A stretch of DNA of 5,977 nt from NCBI GenBank assembly GCA_905233595.1, contig CAJOFI010000115.1:1-5977 (forward strand). The letters run 5' to 3'. Origin of the DNA: an uncultured Oscillospiraceae bacterium. GTDB taxonomy: Bacteria > Bacillota > Clostridia > Oscillospirales > Oscillospiraceae. Below are positions 1-5,428 of this stretch, in pieces. A program made the translations under genes and the position numbers. The notes below the pieces were generated by a model. That model searched no databases. It had not been told where the DNA came from and saw nothing but the letters and a program-made list of their open reading frames with translations. Positions within the stretch are counted from its first letter, which is position 1. Each line of letters opens with the position of its first letter.

Positions 1-1
1 C

Positions 2-742
2 GTCACCGCCAAGTCCCAGACCTGGACCTACGACGGGCAGGCGCACAACTGCCATGAGTACACCGCCTCCGCCGCGCTGCAGGACGGCGACACCATGACC
101 GTGAGCTTTGACGCGGCAAGCACCATCACCGACGTGGGCACCGCCGCCAACAAGATTAACGCCGTCACCATCAAGGACAAGAACGGCAACGGCGTGGCCT
201 ACGCCCTCAACGGCCTCGGCACCGGCAAGTACAACGTCACCGTGCAGGACGGCACGCTCAAGGTCGATCCCTTCAAGCTGACACTCACCGCCGTCTCCGC
301 CGAGAAGTACTACGACGGCACCGCGCTCAAGAACGACAACGTCAAGGCCAGCGCCCTCGTCAGCGGGCACAAGTTCTCCGTCGTGCGCTTCGCCGTGACC
401 GACAGCCAGGGCAACCTCATCAAGAACGGCCCCGTCTCCGTCGGCACCTACACCAAGAAGGTCACGGACGTGACCATCCTTGACAGCAAGGGCGCGGACG
501 TCACCAAAAACTACGACATCACCAAGGTGGACGGCACCCTCAAGGTGCTCCAGGCCGACGGCAGCGCCAACTCCAAGAGCCCGAAGACCGGCGATGAGAA
601 CAACATGGGTCTCTGGATCGGTCTGCTCGCAGCCTCCGCGCTGATCCTGCTCGGTGTGGTGGGCTACGTCCTCTACCGGAACAACCGGAAGGCCGCCCGT
701 AAAAAGGCTCGTCGCAGATCGAACCCCGAGAACAAACAGTAA
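2..742 (+). CDS. Sortase-anchored surface protein with YDG-type modules, 3' part only
   Basis: The reading frame is open from the left edge (first full codon at base 2), so the true start lies outside the window; 246 C-terminal residues are visible. There are two similar extracellular modules. A YDG motif occurs at residues 10-12 and again at 104-106, and a DGTLKV motif at 83-88 and again at 177-182, so both markers repeat with the same 94-residue period. This is typical of YDG/MBG beta-sandwich stalk repeats in Gram-positive adhesins. After a short Ser/Lys linker comes SPKTG (193-197), an LPXTG-like sortase signal, then a hydrophobic segment (about 202-225) and a strongly basic tail rich in Arg and Lys. 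The inferred product is covalently anchored to peptidoglycan and exposed on the cell surface. The ligand cannot be told because the N-terminal part is missing. No sortase gene is in the window. The CDS is followed closely by a terminator. Confidence 0.88.
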   Translation, partial: VTAKSQTWTYDGQAHNCHEYTASAALQDGDTMTVSFDAASTITDVGTAANKINAVTIKDKNGNGVAYALNGLGTGKYNVTVQDGTLKVDPFKLTLTAVSAEKYYDGTALKNDNVKASALVSGHKFSVVRFAVTDSQGNLIKNGPVSVGTYTKKVTDVTILDSKGADVTKNYDITKVDGTLKVLQADGSANSKSPKTGDENNMGLWIGLLAASALILLGVVGYVLYRNNRKAARKKARRRSNPENKQ

Positions 743-748
743 ATAATC

Positions 749-784
749 ACAGGGGATGTGAGAAATCACATCCCCTGTCGTTTT
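749..784 (+). terminator. Intrinsic terminator of the surface-protein gene
   Basis: A perfect 12-bp stem (749-760 with 767-778) closes a 6-base loop and is followed by CG and then TTTT. It starts 7 bases after the stop codon. The stem core belongs to the same family as the hairpin at 5337-5366. Confidence 0.85.
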
Positions 785-801
785 GCGTTTTGAGGAGAAC
801 G
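751..801 (+). repeat. Intergenic terminator-plus-tail cassette, copy A
   Basis: Bases 751-781 match 5339-5369 at 27 of 31 positions. One pair of differences is compensatory: the A756-T771 pair here is C5344-G5359 in the other copy. An 18-base tail, TGCGTTTTGAGGAGAACG (784-801), is identical to 5386-5403. Copy B has about 14 extra bases between hairpin and tail. The shared tail is not needed for termination, so the two sites appear to be copies of one dispersed element. Confidence 0.65.
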
Positions 802-945
802 AACAACAAAAGGCGTTTCCTTAAAGCGTCGGATAGAAGCCAATATTTTGATACGTCTGTTAAATTTTGAGGGGCGTCCTGTTCCTATGCTGCCGAAACA
901 GTTCCGAAATTCAAAACCGCGTCCCCTTTTTGCTTTTCCCGCCGC

Positions 946-974
946 TTGATTTCGAGCCCGCGCCGTATTATACT
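946..974 (+). promoter_or_regulatory. Sigma-A promoter of the DUF2974 gene
   Basis: The -35 box is TTGATT (946-951), the spacer is 17 bases and the -10 box is TATACT (969-974). The predicted transcription start is near 981, leaving a leader of about 30 bases to the ATG at 1010. The leader holds AAGGAG at 996-1001, 8 bases before the start. The rest of the 743-1009 gap shows no gene. A weak imperfect inverted repeat, AGGGG (870-874) with CCCCT (923-927) followed by T residues, may be nothing. Confidence 0.7.
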
Positions 975-1009
975 ATCGTTATCAGAGAACACCGGAAGGA
1001 GACGGGTAA

Positions 1010-2119
1010 ATGGACACCGTATTGGAATATATTCGCTGGCGTGGGGATATTCCCCTTTCCTGTGACGGGCTGCGGGACGCGGACATTCTGGTGCTGAGCC
1101 TGCTGAGCTATCTCGATCTCAAGCCCGTGTGGAGCACGCACGTCGAGCCCTTCCGCCTGCGCGACTGCAAGCGCATGGCGGACGCCGGGAAGCTCCGCGT
1201 CCTGCTGACCGGGACGGGGCTTGGCTACGAGCAGATCATGGCCGCCGCCATCAATTCCCGCCGCTTCGGGGAGCTCGAGCTGCGCGACTACGTGGATCTC
1301 GTGCGGCAGGAGCCGCCGACGCAGTTCTCCGCGCTGTGCTTTCACGCGCCGAACGGCCTTAACTTTCTGACCTACCGGGGCACGGACGACACCCTCGCCG
1401 GCTGGGAGGAGGACTGCATGATCGGCTTCACCCGCACTGAGGCGCAAAAGCTTGCGCTGGACTACGCCAAGCAGCACCTCAAGCCCGGTCAGCGCTGGTA
1501 CATGGCGGGGCACTCCAAGGGCGGCAACCTCGCGCTCTTCGCCGCCTGCAACCTCCCCGACGCTGCGCTGAACACGCTCGAGCGCATTTACATCCTCGAC
1601 GGCCCCGGGCTCTGCCCCGAGGTCATGGACGCCAAGGCCGTCACACGCATCGAAAAGCGCTGCCGCCGCATCTCCCCTTCCTTCTCCGTCATCGGCAAGA
1701 TCTTTGAGCCGCAGATCTCGGACGCGCGCATCGTGCGCTCCACGGTCTCCGGCCTCTTGCAGCACAGTCTGGCAAGCTGGGGCATCGAATACGGCGAGCT
1801 TGCCCTCTGCAGGGAGCACGATCCCACGAGCGTCTGGCTCAACGCCGCCATCCGGAGCTGGCTTGCCAATATGTCCCAGGAAAACCGCGTCATCTTCGTG
1901 CATGAGCTCTTCGCCGCCCTCTCCGCCGGTGGGGCGCGCACGGTGACGGAGCTTGATAAAGGCGGGCGCGCGGGCTACGAGCTGATTTTGCGCAAGCTGC
2001 TGGAATCGAGCGACGTGACGCGCCATACGCTGACCGATCTCCCCCTCCAGGCGGTGAGCCAGGCCGTCAACCTCCTGCGCCGCCAGAACACGCAGGCTCC
2101 CAAGGGCAGCGAGCTGTGA
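1010..2119 (+). CDS. DUF2974 (Mbeg1-like) alpha/beta-hydrolase family protein
   Basis: The 369-residue product matches by eye the DUF2974/Mbeg1-like family, which resembles class 3 lipases. Visible landmarks are YRGTDDT (122-128) followed by GWEEDC, then the nucleophile elbow GHSKGGN (167-173) with the putative catalytic Ser169, ILDGPG (195-200), and QH (251-252) with His252 as the likely catalytic histidine. The acid residue is uncertain; Asp197 is one candidate. There is no signal peptide and no clear membrane segment, so the protein is probably cytoplasmic. The substrate is unknown for the family, and lipase or esterase activity is only inferred from the fold. The start is well supported by AAGGAG 8 bases upstream and by a good promoter. 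The gene appears monocistronic, with a weak terminator behind it and a new promoter before the next gene. Family confidence is high; function is not known. Confidence 0.88.
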   Translation: MDTVLEYIRWRGDIPLSCDGLRDADILVLSLLSYLDLKPVWSTHVEPFRLRDCKRMADAGKLRVLLTGTGLGYEQIMAAAINSRRFGELELRDYVDLVRQEPPTQFSALCFHAPNGLNFLTYRGTDDTLAGWEEDCMIGFTRTEAQKLALDYAKQHLKPGQRWYMAGHSKGGNLALFAACNLPDAALNTLERIYILDGPGLCPEVMDAKAVTRIEKRCRRISPSFSVIGKIFEPQISDARIVRSTVSGLLQHSLASWGIEYGELALCREHDPTSVWLNAAIRSWLANMSQENRVIFVHELFAALSAGGARTVTELDKGGRAGYELILRKLLESSDVTRHTLTDLPLQAVSQAVNLLRRQNTQAPKGSEL

Positions 2120-2121
2120 AC

Positions 2122-2147
2122 CGCAGCGCGGCTTCCGTCTGCGTTTT
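2122..2147 (+). terminator. Possible weak terminator after the DUF2974 gene
   Basis: CGCAG (2122-2126) pairs with CTGCG (2139-2143). Inside, CGG (2129-2131) pairs with CCG (2135-2137) around a 3-base loop, separated by a small asymmetric internal loop. TTTT (2144-2147) follows directly. The stem is short and interrupted, so efficiency is doubtful, but it starts only 2 bases after the stop codon. Confidence 0.45.
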
Positions 2148-2191
2148 CCGCCACGATTGCTGTTGCAACGGCAAAATGCGCAAATATCTTC

Positions 2192-2220
2192 TTTACTTTT
2201 CGGCAATCGTATGTTATTAT
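2192..2220 (+). promoter_or_regulatory. Sigma-A promoter for the secreted-protein gene
   Basis: The -35 box is TTTACT (2192-2197), the spacer is 17 bases and the -10 box is TATTAT (2215-2220). The predicted start is near 2226-2228, directly before the target duplication of the miniature element. The leader to the ATG at 2409 would be about 180 nt, most of it the element. An inverted repeat, ACGATTGC (2153-2160) and GCAATCGT (2203-2210), brackets the -35 box; the pairing extends two bases inward with one wobble. It may be an operator or chance. Confidence 0.65.
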
Positions 2221-2233
2221 TGTTATGTCTAAA

Positions 2234-2357
2234 GAACTGTGCAGAAATAAATTGTGCAAAGATGGCGTAGGATTTTTCGCCTGTAGCGAGGCGGAAAATC
2301 GCAGGAATACTTTGTGTATTTCAAGATTTGATTGCACAAGTTATTTCGGAACAGTTC
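2234..2357. mobile_element. Miniature inverted-repeat element (MITE), 124 bp
   Basis: The two ends are inverted repeats of 26 bases matching at 23 positions: 2234-2259 on the plus strand against the reverse complement of 2332-2357. Shared blocks are GAACTGT, GAAATAA and TTGTGCAA. The element is flanked by the direct repeat CTAAA at 2229-2233 and 2358-2362, which fits a 5-bp target duplication. Inside is a 12-bp hairpin (2271-2282 with 2289-2300, one G-T wobble, 6-base loop). No coding sequence for a transposase is present, so it would move only with help from a transposase elsewhere. I cannot name the parent insertion-sequence family from the ends alone. It lies between a promoter and the start of the secreted-protein gene and would be transcribed as a long foldback in the leader. 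The matching ends, flanking duplication and compact size together make coincidence unlikely. Confidence 0.82.
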
Positions 2358-2408
2358 CTAAAATGAATCTCACCGCACTCAGAGATTTTATACTTACAGG
2401 AGGTATTT

Positions 2409-3557
2409 ATGAAGAAAGTACTTGCGCTTCTTCTGCTCGTTACCATGCTTGCAAGTCTCGGTGTCTCCGCCTTCGCGGAAACCTATGTGGAGAATTATTT
2501 CACCACGCCCGCCGGTTATATGACCAAAGATGACGCGAAAACCATCGCCAAGATCGTGCACACCGATGAGGGCGCTGTCAATGACGATGTGTTTGCCTAT
2601 TTCGACAAGCTTTCCGACGCCTTCGACAACGTCGCCTACGTCCAGCAGCACGACCGCATCTTCCTCTATCAGTCTGACAGCACCAATCTCAAGTTCCCGC
2701 TTTTCGAGCTGGGTCAGGATTTTTATATGGTCATTGAGCGCGGCAGCGACGTGGAATACACCGGCGAGGTCGGCGCGCAGGATTACTTTGTCGTCGCCGC
2801 GATCGAGGATACGGCCGACGAGATCGACCTTGACCCCAAGCTCTACGACGTGACCCATTACATCGTCGTGGCCTATGCTCCCCCCACCGGGGAGGCGCAG
2901 ATCGTGACGCTCGAGGAGCCGAAGAAGGCCGACACGAAGAAGACCGACAACACGGTTCTTCCCACCAGCAAGCCCAGCGACAAGCCCGTTCCCTCCGACG
3001 CGCCCGTTCCCTCCGCGACGCCCGCGCCCAGTGTCGAGACCAAGCCCGCCTACACGGGGCAGGTCACGGTCGGCAAGACCTACACGCTCTTCCCCGGCAA
3101 GAACGTGACCATCCGCTGGATGCTCCCCACCGGTCCGAACGAGGACGGCAGCTACGATATGCCCGGCCTGCAGGTCAGCTATTCGGATTGGAATGACGAC
3201 GTGAGCGTCGTTGTCGGCAATCCCGAGGTCGCCAATCCCAAGCCCGTGGAGCCCGGCATCAGCACTGGGGTTCAGAGCGGCAGCACCGACGTGAGCGTGG
3301 ACATCGGCACCTCCGAGGTTCCCGTCGAGCAGCAGCCCAGCACCGTGGACGTAGGCGTTGACTCCGGCGACAAGGTTGATGTGACCGTTGGCGGCGGCGA
3401 GAGCGCTGTGGACGTGGGCGTCGAATCCGGCGGCGAAGAGACTGAGGTCACCGTCGGCGGCGAGGATGCGCCCTTCCAGTACAGCACGGGCAACGACACC
3501 GCTGACATGGTTCTCGGCATCATCGGCGGTATCTTCCAGAGCTTTCTGGGCAATTGA
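2409..3557 (+). CDS. Secreted protein with Pro-rich linker and Val/Asp/Gly-rich repeats, unknown function
   Basis: I do not recognise the family. The 382-residue product begins with a clear Sec signal peptide (MKK, hydrophobic core 4-20, probable cleavage after AFA at 21-23). There is no lipobox cysteine, so it is not a lipoprotein. Residues 24-170 look like a folded, acidic, mixed alpha/beta domain. A Lys/Pro/Ser-rich linker (about 171-214) follows, then a beta-rich segment (215-275) containing LFPGKNVTIRW. Residues 290-352 are low complexity and include two copies of a VDVGV(D/E)SG...VTVGG unit (313-330 and 334-352). The C-terminus ends in a hydrophobic, possibly amphipathic stretch, MVLGIIGGIFQSFLGN (367-382). 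There is no sortase motif. The start is fixed by AGGAGG (2398-2403), 5 bases from the ATG, and by the signal peptide. A promoter lies at 2192-2220 and a strong terminator follows, so the gene is probably monocistronic. An extracellular or wall-associated role is inferred. Confidence 0.82.
   Translation: MKKVLALLLLVTMLASLGVSAFAETYVENYFTTPAGYMTKDDAKTIAKIVHTDEGAVNDDVFAYFDKLSDAFDNVAYVQQHDRIFLYQSDSTNLKFPLFELGQDFYMVIERGSDVEYTGEVGAQDYFVVAAIEDTADEIDLDPKLYDVTHYIVVAYAPPTGEAQIVTLEEPKKADTKKTDNTVLPTSKPSDKPVPSDAPVPSATPAPSVETKPAYTGQVTVGKTYTLFPGKNVTIRWMLPTGPNEDGSYDMPGLQVSYSDWNDDVSVVVGNPEVANPKPVEPGISTGVQSGSTDVSVDIGTSEVPVEQQPSTVDVGVDSGDKVDVTVGGGESAVDVGVESGGEETEVTVGGEDAPFQYSTGNDTADMVLGIIGGIFQSFLGN
3345..3464 (+). 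repeat. Tandem coding repeat (VDVGV unit, two copies)
   Basis: Bases 3345-3398 and 3408-3464 encode two related units beginning VDVGV(D/E)SG and ending VTVGG. Codons differ between the units (for example GTAGGC against GTGGGC), so the duplication is not recent. A looser related stretch, DVSVDIG, is encoded just before it (residues 294-300). Confidence 0.6.
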
Positions 3558-3572
3558 ATTTCCGAACCCCAC

Positions 3573-3605
3573 ACCCCGGATCGCTTTGCGATCCGGGGTT
3601 TTTTA
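3573..3605 (+). terminator. Strong intrinsic terminator of the secreted-protein gene
   Basis: A perfect 11-bp GC-rich stem (3574-3584 with 3588-3598), extendable by one A-T pair, closes a TTT loop and is followed by six T residues (3599-3604). It starts 16 bases after the stop codon. Confidence 0.95.
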
Positions 3606-3830
3606 TTCTGGTACTCTGGTGTTTTTTCTGTCATCCCGAACGTCTCATGGCGTCAGGCGGAACAATGTCGGGATTTTTCTGAATGTCCGGCGGAACGCTG
3701 CCCTTTGTCTCATTTGCAGGGCTTGTACCATGATCCCCGAAATCCCACTACATTTTGCAGTTTTGTTTGTTTTTTGGCATTTTTTGACACTTTTCGTCGC
3801 TTTACACACATTTCACAGAATGGCCCATCG
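3606..3830. other. Intergenic stretch without a gene
   Basis: I see no credible coding sequence here. It holds a 7-bp inverted repeat, ATCCCGA (3633-3639) and TCGGGAT (3668-3674), followed by TTTT, which might be a weak second terminator. It also has the octamer GGCGGAAC twice (3656-3663 and 3689-3696), and a 5-bp hairpin, GCCCT (3700-3704) with AGGGC (3718-3722). The stretch becomes T-rich after about 3750. The octamers may be remains of a degenerate intergenic repeat. Confidence 0.5.
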
Positions 3831-3888
3831 AAAAAATATGAAATTTTTACAATAAATTCTTGACATTTCCTCGCCGTTGTGGTATAAA
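3831..3888 (+). promoter_or_regulatory. Strong sigma-A promoter with A/T-rich upstream tract, drives the small RNA
   Basis: A perfect TTGACA (3860-3865), a 17-base spacer and TATAAA (3883-3888) give a near-consensus promoter, the best in the window. Immediately upstream, 3831-3859 is almost pure A/T with A-runs and T-runs, like an UP element that boosts RNA polymerase binding. The predicted start is at about 3895. No ribosome binding site with an open frame follows within the transcript. Confidence 0.85.
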
Positions 3889-3894
3889 AGGATT

Positions 3895-4089
3895 AGGAGA
3901 TGGGCGGCACCCATCGGTGTGATCGGCACCTTAACCCGTTATAGCAAGCCCAATTCACTTGCGGGCCAGCCGGGGGCATAGTACTCGGAGGTTGTGCGGG
4001 CAACAGTCATTCTCTTGCAGGGTTGGCAGAAAACCGATTTTTTGAAACAGGCCGTATTCCGTTCGTCGGAAAGCGGCCTGTTTTCTTTT
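3895..4089 (+). ncRNA. Structured non-coding RNA of about 195 nt, identity unsettled (6S-like candidate)
   Basis: A near-consensus promoter ends 6 bases upstream and a clear intrinsic terminator closes the unit, with no plausible gene between. Local hairpins include GATGGG (3899-3904) with CCCATC (3910-3915), and GTTG (3991-3994) with CAAC (4001-4004). Nested long-range pairs can be drawn: ATCGGT (3913-3918, exclusive with the first hairpin) with ACCGAT (4033-4038), AACCC (3933-3937) with GGGTT (4020-4024), and GCAAG (3944-3948) with CTTGC (4014-4018; a second partner is 3958-3962). An elongated rod with an open middle, a strong promoter and this length are all features of 6S RNA, which binds RNA polymerase. 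I do not see enough conserved sequence to call it. The alternative is an attenuating leader for the operon starting at 4159. I found no obvious antiterminator and that operon seems to have its own promoter, so an independent RNA is favoured. Confidence 0.6.
4045..4089 (+). terminator. Intrinsic terminator of the small RNA
   Basis: A 10-bp stem (4045-4054 with 4074-4083) is topped, across a 2x2 internal loop, by a 5-bp stem (4057-4061 with 4067-4071) and a 5-base loop. It is followed by TTTTCTTTT (4081-4089; the first three T residues are also in the stem). Read on the minus strand the tail is poor, so it acts on the plus strand. Confidence 0.88.
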
Positions 4090-4095
4090 GCGCTC

Positions 4096-4124
4096 TTGTG
4101 TTTCCGCCGTCAATCTGTTACAAT
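4096..4124 (+). promoter_or_regulatory. Probable promoter of the DJ-1/flavoprotein operon
   Basis: The -10 box is TACAAT (4119-4124), with a 17-base spacer from a poor -35 box, TTGTGT (4096-4101). The predicted start is near 4131, giving a leader of about 28 bases. It lies just behind the small-RNA terminator, which fits separate transcription of the operon. The -35 box is the weak point. Confidence 0.5.
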
Positions 4125-4158
4125 AACAGACGTCAAAACACAACACGGGAGGGAACCT

Positions 4159-4713
4159 ATGCCTAAGCTTGCTCTGATTCTGGCCGAGGGCTTCGAGGAA
4201 GTCGAAGCGCTTGCGCCGGTCGATCTTCTGCGCCGTGCGAAAATCGAATGTATGACCGTTTCTCTGGGCTCTGAGCGCCTCGTGCCCGGGAGCCATGGGA
4301 TTCCCGTCCTTGCGGACACGAGCTTCGAGGAGGCGGATTTTGACGCCTGTGACGGCGTGATCCTCCCCGGTGGGCTCAAAGGCACCAAGCGCCTGTATGC
4401 GGACGAACGGGTGGAGGCGCTGCTGCGCCGCTTCGCAGCCGCGGGAAAGCTCACCGCCGCCATCTGCGCCGCGCCGACGGTGCTGTGCAAGGCGGGGCTG
4501 CTGGAGGGTCGGCACGCGATCTGCTACCCCGATATGGAGGCGCAGCTTACCGGCGCGATCCTTACGCGCGAAAAGGCTGTGCGGGACGGCACGGTCATCA
4601 CCAGCCGGGGCATGGGCACTTCCCTCCCCTTCGGGCTGATGATCGTCGAATATTTCCAAGGAAAAGAGGCGGCCGACGCGCTCGCCGCCAAAATCGTATA
4701 CGAGGAGAATTGA
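4159..4713 (+). CDS. DJ-1/PfpI family protein (class I glutamine amidotransferase-like fold)
   Basis: The 184-residue product aligns by eye along its full length with DJ-1/YajL-type proteins. It shows ILAEGFEEVEAL (7-18) with Glu16 at the position of the conserved DJ-1 glutamate, the block GVILPGG (66-72), and the nucleophile elbow AICAAPTVL (101-109) with Cys103 as the reactive cysteine. TSRGMGTS (148-155) lies near the C-terminus. The histidine found after the elbow in human DJ-1 appears to be Tyr123 here. The family has been linked to oxidative-stress protection, glyoxalase and protein or nucleotide deglycase activity; which applies here cannot be told. The frame is open upstream to 3994, but the ATG at 4159 is chosen because GGGAGGG (4147-4153) lies 5 bases before it and the family begins right at the first beta strand. 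It is the first gene of a tight operon with the flavoprotein gene 1 base downstream. Confidence 0.9.
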   Translation: MPKLALILAEGFEEVEALAPVDLLRRAKIECMTVSLGSERLVPGSHGIPVLADTSFEEADFDACDGVILPGGLKGTKRLYADERVEALLRRFAAAGKLTAAICAAPTVLCKAGLLEGRHAICYPDMEAQLTGAILTREKAVRDGTVITSRGMGTSLPFGLMIVEYFQGKEAADALAAKIVYEEN

Positions 4714-4714
4714 T

Positions 4715-5332
4715 ATGAAGGTATTACTGCTCAACGGAAGCCCCCACGTTCACGGCAACACCGCCCTCGCCCTCGCGGAGCTGGAAAAGACTTTCGCCGC
4801 CTGCGGCGTGGAGACCGAGCTTATCCAGGTCGGAAGCAAAGCGATTCGCGGCTGCATGGCCTGCAACTACTGCTACGAGCACGGCAAATGCGTCATCAAC
4901 GATCTCGTCAACGAGGTTGCGCCGAAGTTTGAGGCGGCGGACGGGATCGTCGCGGCAAGCCCGGTGTACTATGCCTCCGCCAACGCGACGCTCGTGGCCT
5001 TTCTGGATCGCATGTTTTACAGCACGGGCTTTGACAAGACCATGAAGGTCGGCGCGTCGGTCGTGGTCTGTCGCCGGGGCGGCGCCTCGGCGAGCTTTGA
5101 CGAGCTCAACAAGTATTTCACCATCGCGAACATGCCCATCGCCTCCAGCCAGTACTGGAACAGTGTCCACGGCCTCGTCCCCGGCGACGCCGCGCAGGAC
5201 GCCGAAGGGCTGCAAACCATGCGTACGCTGGCAAAGAACATGAGCTTTCTGATGAAATCCATCCAGCTCGGGAAAGAGGCCTTCGGGCTTCCCGAGAAGG
5301 AGAAACCGATCTCGACCCACTTCATCCGCTAA
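4715..5332 (+). CDS. NADPH-dependent FMN reductase-like / iron-sulfur flavoprotein family protein
   Basis: The 205-residue product has a flavodoxin-like fold. It starts with MKVLLLNGSPHVHGNT (1-16), the phosphate-binding loop that holds FMN in this family. ASPVYYASANATL (81-93) is the second FMN-contact region. Between them are Cys47, Cys50, Cys53 and Cys59, that is C-x2-C-x2-C-x5-C, matching the compact cysteine motif that binds a 4Fe-4S cluster in iron-sulfur flavoproteins such as Isf of Methanosarcina thermophila. The inferred role is cytoplasmic electron transfer between ferredoxin- or NAD(P)H-type donors and an unknown acceptor. The ATG lies one base after the upstream stop codon, and its ribosome binding site GAGGAG (4702-4707) is inside the end of the DJ-1 gene, so the two are co-transcribed and probably translationally coupled. 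A hairpin terminator follows. The fold is certain; cluster binding is likely but not proven. Confidence 0.88.
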   Translation: MKVLLLNGSPHVHGNTALALAELEKTFAACGVETELIQVGSKAIRGCMACNYCYEHGKCVINDLVNEVAPKFEAADGIVAASPVYYASANATLVAFLDRMFYSTGFDKTMKVGASVVVCRRGGASASFDELNKYFTIANMPIASSQYWNSVHGLVPGDAAQDAEGLQTMRTLAKNMSFLMKSIQLGKEAFGLPEKEKPISTHFIR

Positions 5333-5336
5333 CGAC

Positions 5337-5369
5337 AAAGGGGCTGTGAAAAATCACAGCCCCTTTCGT
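5337..5369 (+). terminator. Hairpin terminator of the DJ-1/flavoprotein operon
   Basis: A perfect 13-bp stem (5337-5349 with 5354-5366) closes an AAAA loop, starting 5 bases after the stop codon. The T-tract is short and partly in the stem (TTT, then CGTATTGACTTTT), so termination may be incomplete. The hairpin is related in sequence to the one at 749-778. Confidence 0.75.
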
Positions 5370-5403
5370 ATTGACTTTTGAATGCTGCGTTTTGAGGAGA
5401 ACG
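5339..5403 (+). repeat. Intergenic terminator-plus-tail cassette, copy B
   Basis: This is the partner of 751-801: 27 of 31 identical positions in the hairpin, one compensatory pair change, and the identical 18-base tail TGCGTTTTGAGGAGAACG at 5386-5403. About 14 extra bases sit between hairpin and tail in this copy. Confidence 0.65.
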
Positions 5404-5428
5404 GAATAAAGGGACGTCTTACAAGGAT

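Noticed and set aside
896..913. Resemblance of this stretch to the end of the miniature element (GTTCCGAAAT shared)
   Set aside because: Only 14 of 18 positions match, with no partner end and no flanking duplication; likely chance.
968..2206. Long minus-strand open frame opposite the DUF2974 gene
   Set aside because: It is antisense to a gene with conserved motifs, promoter and ribosome binding site; long antisense frames are expected in GC-rich coding sequence. Its product shows no recognisable domain.
2389..2394. TATACT as a -10 box just before the secreted-protein gene
   Set aside because: It would start transcription inside the ribosome binding site, about 8 bases before the ATG, and has no good -35 box.
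2225..2533. Open reading frame of 102 codons over the miniature element and the start of the secreted-protein gene
   Set aside because: Most of it is the inverted-repeat element, it has no ribosome binding site, and it overlaps a gene with a clear signal peptide and AGGAGG site in another frame.
2394..3572. Long minus-strand open frame of 392 codons opposite the secreted-protein gene
   Set aside because: Same reason: the plus strand has the signal peptide, ribosome binding site and terminator, and the antisense product is low-complexity His/Val/Gly-rich.
3784..3789. A perfect TTGACA as a second promoter in the 3558-4158 gap
   Set aside because: No acceptable -10 box occurs 16-18 bases downstream.
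3895..4089. Known riboswitch or T-box leader, SRP RNA, RNase P RNA or tmRNA
   Set aside because: I looked for the T-box AGGGTGGNACC bulge, the SRP GGAAGGAAGCAG core, RNase P conserved cores and a tmRNA acceptor end and found none. 6S RNA remains possible on size and layout only.
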